In this document: in pieces, positions 24,968 to 32,962 of the stretch
How positions within the stretch are numbered: position 1 is the stretch's first letter
How the letters are laid out: every line of letters starts with the position of its first letter
Assembly (NCBI RefSeq): GCF_026013545.1
Contig: NZ_JAPDOG010000010.1
Coordinates: 62,001 to 126,000 of the forward strand
DNA: 64,000 nucleotides
Source: Defluviimonas salinarum
Lineage (GTDB): Bacteria; Pseudomonadota; Alphaproteobacteria; Rhodobacterales; Rhodobacteraceae
Reading direction: 5' to 3'
Notes under the pieces: generated by a model
What the model saw: only the letters and a program-made list of their open reading frames with translations
Databases searched by the model: none
What the model was told of the DNA's origin: nothing
Program-made: the position numbers and the translations under genes

Positions 24968-26071
24968 GTGAAAATCCAAGCCACATTCGTCAAACTGGCC
25001 GCCACCTGCGCCGTTGTCGCGATCATGTCCCCGGCCGCCTTCGCGCAGGAAGCCTGTACCAACTACACCGTCAAGGATGGCGATACGCTCGGCACCATCG
25101 CCAAGGCCGCCTACGGATCGCTCGACTACCAGATCATCTTCAACGCAAACCGCCAGATCCTGGGCTCCAATCCGAACGGGCTCGAGCCGGGCACCGAGCT
25201 CGTGCTGCCCTGTGAGGACGGCCGTCTGACGGCCGACGCCCCGGCGCCGTCGATCGAGCTTCCCGAGGCCAGCTCGACCGGGTCTTCGAGCGGCAGCAGC
25301 GTCGGCGCCTACCGGCCGAAGGTGAAATTCGTCTCCGGCAACGACTGGAGCCCCTTCGCCGATGAATCGCTGACCGGCGGCGGCATCGCGGTGCGCCTTG
25401 CGACGACTGCGATGCACCGCGGCGGCAACGACCGCGAATACACCGTCAACTGGGTCGACGACTGGGATTCGCACACGACGGCGCTGCTGCCTTCGGGCGC
25501 GTTCGACATCGGCCTCGCCTGGTACATGCCGAACTGCGAGAAGATCGGGATGCTGTCCGAGTCGATGGCCAAGCGCTGCACCGACTATGACGCATCGCTG
25601 CCGCTTTACGAGCCGGTTTCGGGCTTCTACGCCAAGCCGGGCAGCAAATACGCCACCGCCAAGGCCTATGCGGACTTCGAAGGCGCGCGGATCTGCCGGC
25701 TCGAAGGCTACTACACCTTCGACCTCGAGGAGCAGGGTCTCGTGGAGCCGACGATCACCATGGTGCGCCCGGCCAAGCGCGAGGAATGCTTCGAAGGCAT
25801 GATGTTCGGCAATATCGACATCGTGGCGATGGAAGTGCAGTCGGCGGCCGACGTGATCAAGACGCTCGGGATCGAAGCCGAGGTGGTCGAGAACCCTTAC
25901 CTGTCGTCGGTCATGACGATGGCGGCGCTGGCCCACAAGTCGAACCCGTTCGGCCGCGAATACCTCGCGATGATCAACCGCGGCCTGACCGAAATGCGCG
26001 ACACGGGCGAATGGTATGACGTCATCTCGGGGACGCTGCAGGAAGTGAACGAGCGCTCGGCGTCGAACTGA
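24968..26071 (+). CDS. Secreted LysM plus solute-binding-like protein (paralogue 2)
   Basis: A 367-residue paralogue of the preceding gene product with the same plan: signal peptide 1-26 (AFA-Q), LysM 32-80 (YTVKDGDTLGTIAKAAYGS) bracketed by Cys30 and Cys82, a Ser/Gly linker (92-113) and a solute-binding-like domain (about 117-365). Cysteines 190, 204, 243 and 274 align with those of paralogue 1, giving three likely disulfides in both. Shared sequence includes SP/PPFADE-L-GGGI and ENP-L. The GTG start at 24968 has AGGAG nine bases upstream. It is the last gene before a terminator. Confidence 0.8.
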   Translation: MKIQATFVKLAATCAVVAIMSPAAFAQEACTNYTVKDGDTLGTIAKAAYGSLDYQIIFNANRQILGSNPNGLEPGTELVLPCEDGRLTADAPAPSIELPEASSTGSSSGSSVGAYRPKVKFVSGNDWSPFADESLTGGGIAVRLATTAMHRGGNDREYTVNWVDDWDSHTTALLPSGAFDIGLAWYMPNCEKIGMLSESMAKRCTDYDASLPLYEPVSGFYAKPGSKYATAKAYADFEGARICRLEGYYTFDLEEQGLVEPTITMVRPAKREECFEGMMFGNIDIVAMEVQSAADVIKTLGIEAEVVENPYLSSVMTMAALAHKSNPFGREYLAMINRGLTEMRDTGEWYDVISGTLQEVNERSASN

Positions 26072-26079
26072 CCAATCGG

Positions 26080-26103
26080 CCGCGGACCGGTACCGGTCCG
26101 CGG
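26080..26103. other. Perfect 24-bp palindrome after the LysM gene
   Basis: CCGCGGACCGGT (26080-26091) is followed directly by its reverse complement (26092-26103), with no spacer. It lies between convergent operons. With no loop it is more like a protein-binding or cruciform site than a terminator stem. Confidence 0.55.
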
Positions 26104-26132
26104 CACATCACCGTCACGCGATGGCGGCACCT

Positions 26133-26171
26133 GCCCGTCGGCCCTGAAGGAGCCGGCGGGCTTTCTTCTTT
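26133..26171 (+). terminator. Rho-independent terminator of the kinase/LysM operon
   Basis: GCCCGTCGGC (26133-26142) pairs with GCCGGCGGGC (26152-26161) with one G-T pair across a 9-base loop, followed by TTTCTTCTTT. Confidence 0.75.
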
Positions 26172-26220
26172 CTGGCGGTCTGCGCTGGCGCAGCCTGGCG
26201 GCGCGAGGATTCTCCTCGGA

Positions 26221-27567
26221 TCAGGCGCGCTTGCGGGGCTTTTCCGCGATTTCGACCCCGGCGGTGTCCGACGCGCCCCAGGCGAGGTCGTCCGTCAGTT
26301 GCGCCAAGAGCAGCGCCGCAGCGGCGCCGGCGGGAGAGTCCGCCTCGTACTGCATCAGCACGAGCAGGTCGCGCGCCTTTTCGAACTCTTCGGTGAGCCA
26401 GTGTCCGGCGAACGCGCGTCCGCCGAGTGCGTCCGGCTCGTCGAGAAACTCCCCGACGAGCGCGCAACAGGCCTCGACGAAGTCGCCGTCGGCCGCGAAG
26501 TTGCCGGAAAGGGCGCGTGCATGGAGGTCTGCCACTTCCTGTTTCCAGCGGGCGAAGAGACCATCGTCGGGTGCCTCGTCGTCAGGCGCGGTCTCTGCCA
26601 CCTCGGTCGCGGACGATGCTTCGCTGGCGGGCGCCGGTGACGGCGTGGGTTCCATGGCCTGATCGCGGCCGAGGGTCAGAAAGGTGTCGGGCAGGTGCTC
26701 GATCTCTTGCACGATCTTCGTGAGATCGCTGTCGAAGATCGATCCGGCCATCTCGATGATGGCCTTCAGCAACGCGTCCGCGCCGCTTCTGGACCAACGC
26801 TGTTCGGCGCCGGGCTCGGTGCTCTGGAGCGCTTGCCAACCCTCCGGCGTCGCGATCGGCAGGACGGCGGTAAAGCCATGTTCGAAAGGCGCGCCGGTTC
26901 CGTCGAAACAGGCGGCCCGCTCCTGCGGGGACAGCCTGTCGGCATGGGTGAGCACGCAAATGCTGCGCCGGCGCAGCGCGGTCGGAACCTGGGCCCAAAG
27001 CTCCTGGTCGCGGGCCGTCCAGCTTGCGCCGGCACGGCTGCACCAGATCACCATGTCGGTCAGCCGGTTCAGGACGAAAAATCCGTTCGCTCGCGCCGCG
27101 GGGTCGTCGAAGTTCGAAAGCTCGATGAAGTTGAGATCTTCGAGCAGCTCGCTGTCGAGGCCGACCGAAAGGATGTCCGGTGCCAGCGCCGTCGCCTCGG
27201 GTAGCGCGAGCCCGTCGAAGCGCTCCTCGGGGCGGTCCCACCAGCCCGCCGCCGTCTCGTAGCCGTCCGCGTGACGCAGGGCCACCGCCGGCAGGGGGAC
27301 GCCGCCGAGCGCAGTCGGAAGTATCTCCTCGCAGACGAGGAGGTTGAGAAGGCTCGACTTGCCGGCTCCGGCAGGTCCGATGAGGGTGATCCGGACCGGG
27401 TGATCGAGCCGCGCGATCCAGCCCGCCACTTGCTCGCGCGCGGCAGGGTCGATCCGGGGCTCGGTGCTCGTGTCCGCTTCCATCGCCGCAAGCAGACGGG
27501 TCAGGAACGCGCGCACCTGGGCTACCTCGGTAAAATCGGTCATCGCCGCATCCCCACCGTTACTCAT
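26221..27567 (-). CDS. Dynamin-related GTPase-like protein with degenerate switch region
   Basis: A 448-residue P-loop protein. G1 is GPAGAGKS (64-71) and a G4-like THAD stands at 207-210 after a hydrophobic strand. The G3 position (149-155, IELSNFD) has no DxxG, so hydrolysis may be impaired. The C-terminal 140 residues follow an acidic linker (about 325-345) and are helical. The ATG at 27567 overlaps the upstream stop by 8 bp and has GGAACAGG before it; ATG at 27543 is an alternative. It is the last gene of the minus-strand GTPase operon. The domain order matches the neighbouring true dynamin-like GTPases, so it is probably a diverged relative. Confidence 0.65.
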   Translation of the reverse strand: MSNGGDAAMTDFTEVAQVRAFLTRLLAAMEADTSTEPRIDPAAREQVAGWIARLDHPVRITLIGPAGAGKSSLLNLLVCEEILPTALGGVPLPAVALRHADGYETAAGWWDRPEERFDGLALPEATALAPDILSVGLDSELLEDLNFIELSNFDDPAARANGFFVLNRLTDMVIWCSRAGASWTARDQELWAQVPTALRRRSICVLTHADRLSPQERAACFDGTGAPFEHGFTAVLPIATPEGWQALQSTEPGAEQRWSRSGADALLKAIIEMAGSIFDSDLTKIVQEIEHLPDTFLTLGRDQAMEPTPSPAPASEASSATEVAETAPDDEAPDDGLFARWKQEVADLHARALSGNFAADGDFVEACCALVGEFLDEPDALGGRAFAGHWLTEEFEKARDLLVLMQYEADSPAGAAAALLLAQLTDDLAWGASDTAGVEIAEKPRKRA

Positions 27568-28327
27568 CCTGTTCCACCGCGGGAGGCACGACGGCATCCC
27601 AGAGTCTTACCAGTTCGGACCACCCCGCTACCCCAAGGCGGCCGACCACCGCGCCGGTTTCATCGCCGCAGAGGACGAGGTCGCCTTCGCGCCCTTCGCC
27701 GAGCACGACCAGCGCCGGGGCATCTCCCAGCGCGGCCATGTCGCCTTCGAGCGCGGCGAGTTCGGCAAGCAGCGCAGCGGCGCCCGCCGCGTCGGGCAGC
27801 GAGGCGTCGCCGGTATCGCGCAACCGCGTCCCGTCCTCCGCGAATTCGGCCCGCACGGGGCAGGCCCTTGCGATCAGCCCGTAGAAGCTGCCGTCGTCAG
27901 TCACCGTTTCGGGCGCCGCGTCCGCTTCCGGCGCGGCGGCCGCCGCCTGCACGCAGGCTGCGCGAAGCTCGGCCAGCGCGAAGCTGACATCGCCGTCCTC
28001 GCCGTCGTCACTGGTCGGGGTGCTGCTGACCGCGTGCGGGCCCGCGCGCCGCGCATGCGCCACCAGCGCACGCGCGACATCGGCAAGGCCGCTCGCACCG
28101 CCCGGCGCAAACAGCCGGCCGCTGCGAGCCGTCAGTTCGAGCCGGATTCCGTCTTCCGAGCTGAAGTTGAGCCGACGCGGCAGGATCGTGTGCTCGATGG
28201 CGCCAAACATCGCTTCGAGACGCGACTCGGCGCTGGTGCCGGGCAGGTCACGCTCGGGCCTTCCGCGCATGGCGGCGGTCTCGTCGACCCCGGCCAGTAT
28301 CGTCACGATCTCGGTACTGAGCGTCAT
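27560..28327 (-). CDS. Unrecognised protein of the GTPase operon
   Basis: A 255-residue protein I do not recognise. It is acidic and alanine-rich, with a Ser/Thr/Asp-rich middle (about 108-118) and no signal peptide or transmembrane helix. Two parts may be related modules: each has a short strand pattern followed by a helix (RLELTARSGRLFAPGG near the first third, DLVLCGDETGAVVGRLG near the end). ATG at 28327 preferred over an upstream TTG at 28348. Its stop overlaps the start of the GTPase-like gene, so the two products are probably made in step and may interact. Confidence 0.6.
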   Translation of the reverse strand: MTLSTEIVTILAGVDETAAMRGRPERDLPGTSAESRLEAMFGAIEHTILPRRLNFSSEDGIRLELTARSGRLFAPGGASGLADVARALVAHARRAGPHAVSSTPTSDDGEDGDVSFALAELRAACVQAAAAAPEADAAPETVTDDGSFYGLIARACPVRAEFAEDGTRLRDTGDASLPDAAGAAALLAELAALEGDMAALGDAPALVVLGEGREGDLVLCGDETGAVVGRLGVAGWSELVRLWDAVVPPAVEQDE

Positions 28328-28360
28328 TGCTGTCGGGCCCTCGGTCAATCGGCTTACTGC

Positions 28361-28732
28361 TCAAAGAGCATGTGCGAGCCTTGCACGCAAGGACAACGCA
28401 TGCCGGCGCAGCCCCGCTGCATCGGCTCCGCGCTCGCAAAACAGGCAAAAGGCGTGGTCGGGCAAGGTCTGCATGCGCTGGAAGAGGTAGATATGGCGGC
28501 TGCCGAGGATCGCCGCCTGATCCGCCTTCTCGGACGTAGTTCCGGCCGTGCCGAAGGCGGGGCCGAGGAACAGCCGGGCCGCCACGTTCGCGACCCGGTC
28601 GAGCAACTCCTGCGGCAGGGGCGTGCGGCTCGCGGAGTTGAGCACCAGCCGTGCCCGCATATCGATATAGGACAGCGCGATACAGTCGGGGGCCGAGTCC
28701 AGCCCGGCCTCAATCACTTCACGAAACGACAT
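28361..28732 (-). CDS. Small protein resembling the roadblock/LC7 (MglB-like) fold
   Basis: A 123-residue protein with GAGGAG before its ATG. The pattern helix, strand CIALSYIDMRARLVLNSA, helix PLPQELLDRVANVAARLF, two strands (HIYLFQRM and HAFCLFCE) and a final helix recalls roadblock/LC7 proteins, which bind or stimulate small GTPases (for example MglB with MglA). This is a fold guess from pattern only. It sits between the dynamin-like GTPase genes and the unrecognised gene, in the same direction. Function as a GTPase partner is inferred. Confidence 0.6.
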   Translation of the reverse strand: MSFREVIEAGLDSAPDCIALSYIDMRARLVLNSASRTPLPQELLDRVANVAARLFLGPAFGTAGTTSEKADQAAILGSRHIYLFQRMQTLPDHAFCLFCERGADAAGLRRHALSLRARLAHAL

Positions 28733-28759
28733 GGCGCGGACTCCTCGGAAATGGACAAG

Positions 28760-28786
28760 CGGCCCGCCCCGGAGCGGGACGGGCCG
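28760..28786 (-). terminator. GC hairpin between GTPase and roadblock-like genes
   Basis: CGGCCCG (28760-28766) pairs with CGGGCCG (28780-28786), with further CCC/GGG pairing inside. There is no T tract, so it may be a partial terminator or mRNA-stability hairpin that splits expression of the operon. Confidence 0.4.
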
Positions 28787-28820
28787 GAAAGGGTCGCGAC
28801 GGATAGGACAGTGCTCACTG

Positions 28821-30365
28821 TCATGCGCGCCGCGGCAGGCGGAGCGGCGTTCGGCCGGCGCTATCTTCAGCCGCGCGTTCGGCCGAGGCCGCCTCGCGCC
28901 GGCGGCGGGCATCGTCGGCGCGGAGGAATTCCTCGATCAGCCCAAGCACCTCGGGCACGGTCTCGATCTGCGGCGAGCGGGCGACGATTTCGCGCCAGAG
29001 CGCGACCGAGCCGGGCAGGTCGTCCTTGTCGTGATCCGGTGCGCCTTCGACCTTCACCGTCGTGGTTTCGGCCGGTTTCTCCGTCGACAACTCGCTGTCC
29101 TCGGGGGGGTCCGATGCTGCGGTCGTCTTCTCGGGTTCCGTGGTCGACGAGGCGAACCAGCTGAGGTCGACGTCGTCGAGGCTGTCCGCGGACGCCTCGT
29201 CCTCATAGGCTTCGATGGCTTCCTCCGGAGCGCTGGTGAATGCCTCGTCTGTGTCGTCTTGATCGGCCGTCGCCGTCGCCGTCGCCTTCCCCTCGCCGGA
29301 AGCCTCCTCTTCAACCGGCCTGATCGGCGCCTTGAGCATGAGCGGCATCGCGGCCGGTGCCTCTGGCGCTTTCGTGGCGCCGTCCGGCGTGGCGGTGACC
29401 AGCATCTGCGTGCGCAGCGTATTGGCTTCGGTACTGCTCAGGCGCGCGCGCGGCTGGGCTTCGGGGCGCATCGGCCGGATGGTGCCGCCGACGCGGCTCG
29501 GCAGGACGTGCGGCCGGGAGGGGGCGCCCTCGTCGTCCACGGAGGCCGCGACGAGCGTGAGTGGTGCCGGGCGTTTCGTGGCGGAAGTCCCGACCACCTC
29601 GTAGCGTGACAGCATGTCCTTGCGGCGGTCGGCGATGTCGTGGGCGACCTCTTGCAGCGCGTCGAGAAGATCCTGCGCGCCGCTTGACGCCCAGAGGTCG
29701 CTCGCCTCGTCCTCTCCGCTCGCCTTGATCGCGTCGGTGGCCGAGAACATGACGACCTGGCGGAACAGGTCTCCAGCTTCGCGGCGCAGGCGCCCGGCCA
29801 CGCGCGCGCGCTCCGGCGCGGTCAGCTTGTCCGAGCGGGTCGCGAGGAGGACACTGCCCGCGCGCAGCCGTTCGGGCAGGGATTCGAAGGCGCTGCGTTC
29901 CGTCTCGCGCCAGGCCTGGGTGGAATGCGTGCACCACAGGATCGCGTTGACGTAGCCGACCGCGATCTCCCAGATGTGGCGCGGGATCGAGGGGTCGGAG
30001 ATGCCGGGCGTGTCGATCAGGTCTATCGTCTCGAGTATCCGGCCGCGGCAGAACAGGCGGATATAGCGCACCCCTTCGACCGGGACGTCGTGGAGGTCGC
30101 TGATCGATAGTTCGTGGTGCTGGCCCTCGGTGTCGACGTAATGCGCCGAGGGCTCGCCGTAGCTCATCCAGACCGGCGGCAACTGGGTGGCGGTGACGCG
30201 CGTCGGAAGCACGTCCTCGCCGAGAAGGAAGTTCACGAGTGTCGTCTTGCCGGCGCTGAACTCCCCCATCAGCGCGATGCACGGCTTGCGGCTTGCCCAG
30301 CCCTCAAGCCGGGACATCCACTCCGCCGTCACCTCGCGCCGCTCTTCGTTCTTGCTGTCGGTCAT
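28821..30365 (-). CDS. Dynamin-like GTPase
   Basis: A 514-residue protein with a complete N-terminal GTPase domain: G1 GEFSAGKTT (34-42), threonines near 58-60 for G2, G3 DTPG (118-121) and G4 TRSDK (176-180). The GEFSAGKTT form of G1 is characteristic of bacterial dynamin-like proteins. Residues about 255-450 are low-complexity, rich in Ala, Glu, Asp and Thr, and a short helical tail follows (ALWREIVARSPQIE and on). There is no transmembrane helix. Its ATG lies 13 bp from the stop of the larger GTPase gene upstream, so they are cotranscribed. Confidence 0.82.
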   Translation of the reverse strand: MTDSKNEERREVTAEWMSRLEGWASRKPCIALMGEFSAGKTTLVNFLLGEDVLPTRVTATQLPPVWMSYGEPSAHYVDTEGQHHELSISDLHDVPVEGVRYIRLFCRGRILETIDLIDTPGISDPSIPRHIWEIAVGYVNAILWCTHSTQAWRETERSAFESLPERLRAGSVLLATRSDKLTAPERARVAGRLRREAGDLFRQVVMFSATDAIKASGEDEASDLWASSGAQDLLDALQEVAHDIADRRKDMLSRYEVVGTSATKRPAPLTLVAASVDDEGAPSRPHVLPSRVGGTIRPMRPEAQPRARLSSTEANTLRTQMLVTATPDGATKAPEAPAAMPLMLKAPIRPVEEEASGEGKATATATADQDDTDEAFTSAPEEAIEAYEDEASADSLDDVDLSWFASSTTEPEKTTAASDPPEDSELSTEKPAETTTVKVEGAPDHDKDDLPGSVALWREIVARSPQIETVPEVLGLIEEFLRADDARRRREAASAERAAEDSAGRTPLRLPRRA

Positions 30366-30378
30366 CTTTCAGTCCTGC

Positions 30379-32409
30379 TCAGGCTGCCATCTCTTCAAGA
30401 CCCTTGAGGATCTCGCTGAAGGTCGTATTCGCGTCGCCGCCGCTGCGGAAACCGGCCAGCGGGTCTTCCGCCTTTTCGTCGGTGGAGGCGTCGGCATTGG
30501 TGATGCGGCTGATCGTCTCTTCATGCTCCCGCAGGAAGTCGCGCAGCGTCGCGCGGGTGTTCTCGAGCACCGCGGCGACCTGGCTGTCCTCGATCTCCTT
30601 GGAAATCGCGTGGACCTCGGCGCTGATCAGCTGGGCGTAGTCCTTGGCATAGGCGCTCGCGCCGCGCCGCTTCTGCCACCAGCGCCGCCACCAGGTGCTC
30701 TGCAGGTCGAGCGCGATGGTCCGGCCGAGTCCGACCGGCGCCGGCACCCGCGGCGGATGCGGCGGCTCGACGCTGAAATCGGCAAGCTCGTCGCCGAGCA
30801 CCACGAGATAGAGCCCCTGCACATGCGAGGCGGCCTCGCCGTAGAGCGTACTCACCTTCGCGGCGAGCGCGCGGGAGAAACTGGCATAGGCCGTGCGGTG
30901 CAAGACCCGGAGACCGGTCGGGTCGTAGTTCCAGGTGCCCTGCTCGCCATGCTGCTCGAGATAGGTCACGAGCGAATCCGTCGCGCGCTTAACGAAGCTC
31001 GCTTCCGCGGTCTGCATGCGCTGCGAGAGGTCATCCCGGAGGCGCTGGCAGAGCGTCGCGACCTCTGTCTCGAACCTGGTGGAAAGTTCGCGCATCGCGG
31101 CGGCGGCGCCGCCTTCGCCAAGCTTGATGTTGACTACTCGGGATGGCTGGCGCGCGGCAACGGCCTTGGCGCGGGCCTCGTTGGCGAGGTTGCGGGCGCT
31201 GCGCCTTGTCCGTTCGAGCTGGCGCTTGCCGGTGCCTTCGCAGACCCGCTCCCCGATCGCCTCGAGAAGGTCGGGTACTCCGGAGAGGTTCCACATCGTC
31301 TCCCAGCCGCTCTCGCTCTTGCTCTCGGGCCGGCTCGAGGCATAGGCCGTGAGCGCGTGCTGGCTGTCCGGGCTGAGCAGGCGCATCGAGGCGGTCAGCG
31401 ACGCCTCGGCCCACTTGGCGCTGCCGAAGATCACCGCGACATCAGGGCCGATGTTGAACTTCTTCAGCGTCTGTTCGATGCCGGCGCGAATCTCGGGGAT
31501 CTGCGCCATCGGATCGTTCAACTCGTCGATGCGGTTGACGAAAAGGATGATCTGGCGGTTCTCGAGGTTCGAGATGATCCGCATCAGCGCAAGATCGACC
31601 GTGGTCAGCGCCTGATGGGCCGAGAGCACGACGACGCAGAGATCGGAATTGCGCAGGCTGCGCAGGGTGATCTGCTCGCGGATCAGGAAGGTGTCGTTGA
31701 CCCCGGGCGTGTCGCACAGCGTCATCGAGAAATCGTATTCCGGAACGTCGAGGTAGAACTCGGCCGATTTGGTGATGTCGGCGAACCGCCCGGTCGCGGC
31801 GCCGGCATCGGAAAGGTCGGGCCCGTCGCCTAGGCAGACGTAGCGCTCCACCAGCTCGTGATCGACATAGCCGTAGGAATGGTTCTGCCCCAGGAGCAGC
31901 TCGAAATGCTTGCCGAGCCGCGCCTCGGTCGTCTTCCGCATCGTGTCGATCTGGCGCTGGATCTCAATCAGCTCGTCCTCGGCGCCGGCACGCTCGGCAA
32001 GCTCGCCGAGCCGACCGCCGTTGACGACGAGATTGTCCCATTCGTCACGGTTGAAGAAGGTGAAGCGCGCCTTGGTGTTGGCAGGGCCCGTCGGATCCGC
32101 CGGCGCCCGCGTGTTGATCGCCAGCGTGGTTACCACCGATGTCCAGGGGTTGACGTCGGAGGGCAGGAGACCGGGCGAGGCGGCGAGCACGTTGGTCAGC
32201 GCCGATTTGCCGGCCTTGACCTGGCCGACGAGCGTGATCCGCGGTGAAAAGGACTGAAGGCGCGATTTAAGCCCCGCCGCGCGCGACGCGGTGCGCGCAT
32301 CGGCGGCCGCTCCAAGCCGGTCGAGCGTGTCGGCGAGTTCGGAGAACTCCGACGTGAGCCTGGCAAGCGTCGTGTTCGCGGAGGTCAGGAAGGGTGCGTT
32401 CTCAAGCAT
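30379..32409 (-). CDS. Large dynamin-family GTPase
   Basis: A 676-residue dynamin-like protein. G1 is GQVKAGKSALTN (62-73), G3 is CDTPGVND (232-239) and G4 is NRID (292-295). An N-terminal helix (10-50) and a long C-terminal helical region (about 400-660) would build the neck and trunk of a dynamin. Near residue 571 a WWRRWWQKRR patch is strongly basic and aromatic, a plausible membrane-contact paddle in place of a transmembrane segment. Together with the second GTPase it may form a hetero-oligomer, as known bacterial dynamin pairs do. It is likely to act on the inner membrane. Confidence 0.85.
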   Translation of the reverse strand: MLENAPFLTSANTTLARLTSEFSELADTLDRLGAAADARTASRAAGLKSRLQSFSPRITLVGQVKAGKSALTNVLAASPGLLPSDVNPWTSVVTTLAINTRAPADPTGPANTKARFTFFNRDEWDNLVVNGGRLGELAERAGAEDELIEIQRQIDTMRKTTEARLGKHFELLLGQNHSYGYVDHELVERYVCLGDGPDLSDAGAATGRFADITKSAEFYLDVPEYDFSMTLCDTPGVNDTFLIREQITLRSLRNSDLCVVVLSAHQALTTVDLALMRIISNLENRQIILFVNRIDELNDPMAQIPEIRAGIEQTLKKFNIGPDVAVIFGSAKWAEASLTASMRLLSPDSQHALTAYASSRPESKSESGWETMWNLSGVPDLLEAIGERVCEGTGKRQLERTRRSARNLANEARAKAVAARQPSRVVNIKLGEGGAAAAMRELSTRFETEVATLCQRLRDDLSQRMQTAEASFVKRATDSLVTYLEQHGEQGTWNYDPTGLRVLHRTAYASFSRALAAKVSTLYGEAASHVQGLYLVVLGDELADFSVEPPHPPRVPAPVGLGRTIALDLQSTWWRRWWQKRRGASAYAKDYAQLISAEVHAISKEIEDSQVAAVLENTRATLRDFLREHEETISRITNADASTDEKAEDPLAGFRSGGDANTTFSEILKGLEEMAA

Positions 32410-32422
32410 CTTCGAGGGCTCC

Positions 32423-32848
32423 TTAGTTACGGTTGCGATCGTTATGCCCCTCGCGCAGATGCTCGAGCGACGAGAGGACCTGACCGGCGGACCGGTCGAG
32501 GCATGACAGGATGTCGAGGGCGGCGACCATCAGCTTGCTGACGTGGTCGCGGGTGAGGCGGAGCCCCGGCGTGCTGACGAACACCTGCATGTGCTCGTAG
32601 AAGCCGCCGTTCCTGAGTTCGGCAATGCGCTGGCAGCTGCGCGGCGGCTGATCGTCCTGCGTCAGCGGCGGCAGTGCCCTGTTCGCCAGAAAGTCCGTGG
32701 TGCCCTCGTAATCGGTGAGCAGGACGCCGAAGCCGATGCCGGGAGCGATGGTCTCCAGAGCCCTCAGGCGAGGCATGAGATCGCCGGACCTGGCACCGTG
32801 GGGGGTGCCAGGGGGCAGGCCGGGAACTGTCATGCGTTGAGCCGTCAT
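32423..32848 (-). CDS. Unrecognised small protein, first gene of the GTPase operon
   Basis: A 141-residue protein I do not recognise. It has no signal peptide. A central block (GIGFGVLLTDYEGTTDF) and a helical end (RLTRDHVSKLMVAALDILSC) are visible, and the tail is charged (HNDRNRN). ATG at 32848 has GGAG ten bases upstream; in-frame ATGs at 32857 and 32833 are alternatives. The stop lies 13 bp from the large GTPase start, so it shares the transcript and probably the process. Confidence 0.6.
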   Translation of the reverse strand: MTAQRMTVPGLPPGTPHGARSGDLMPRLRALETIAPGIGFGVLLTDYEGTTDFLANRALPPLTQDDQPPRSCQRIAELRNGGFYEHMQVFVSTPGLRLTRDHVSKLMVAALDILSCLDRSAGQVLSSLEHLREGHNDRNRN

Positions 32849-32933
32849 GGGTCTCATTGCTCCGATGGGCGATAGCAAGTCCGCCGCCGCGCTGCACAGG
32901 GACGAAACTCGCAAGGCACCCCGTGAACGCTAG

Positions 32934-32962
32934 TAATTTTTTGTGGCAAAATGGTGGTTCAA
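32934..32962 (-). promoter_or_regulatory. Candidate sigma-70-like promoter of the GTPase operon
   Basis: On the minus strand TTGAAC (32957-32962) and AAATTA (32934-32939) are 17 bp apart within an unusually AT-rich patch, about 85 bp before the first start codon. Confidence 0.35.
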
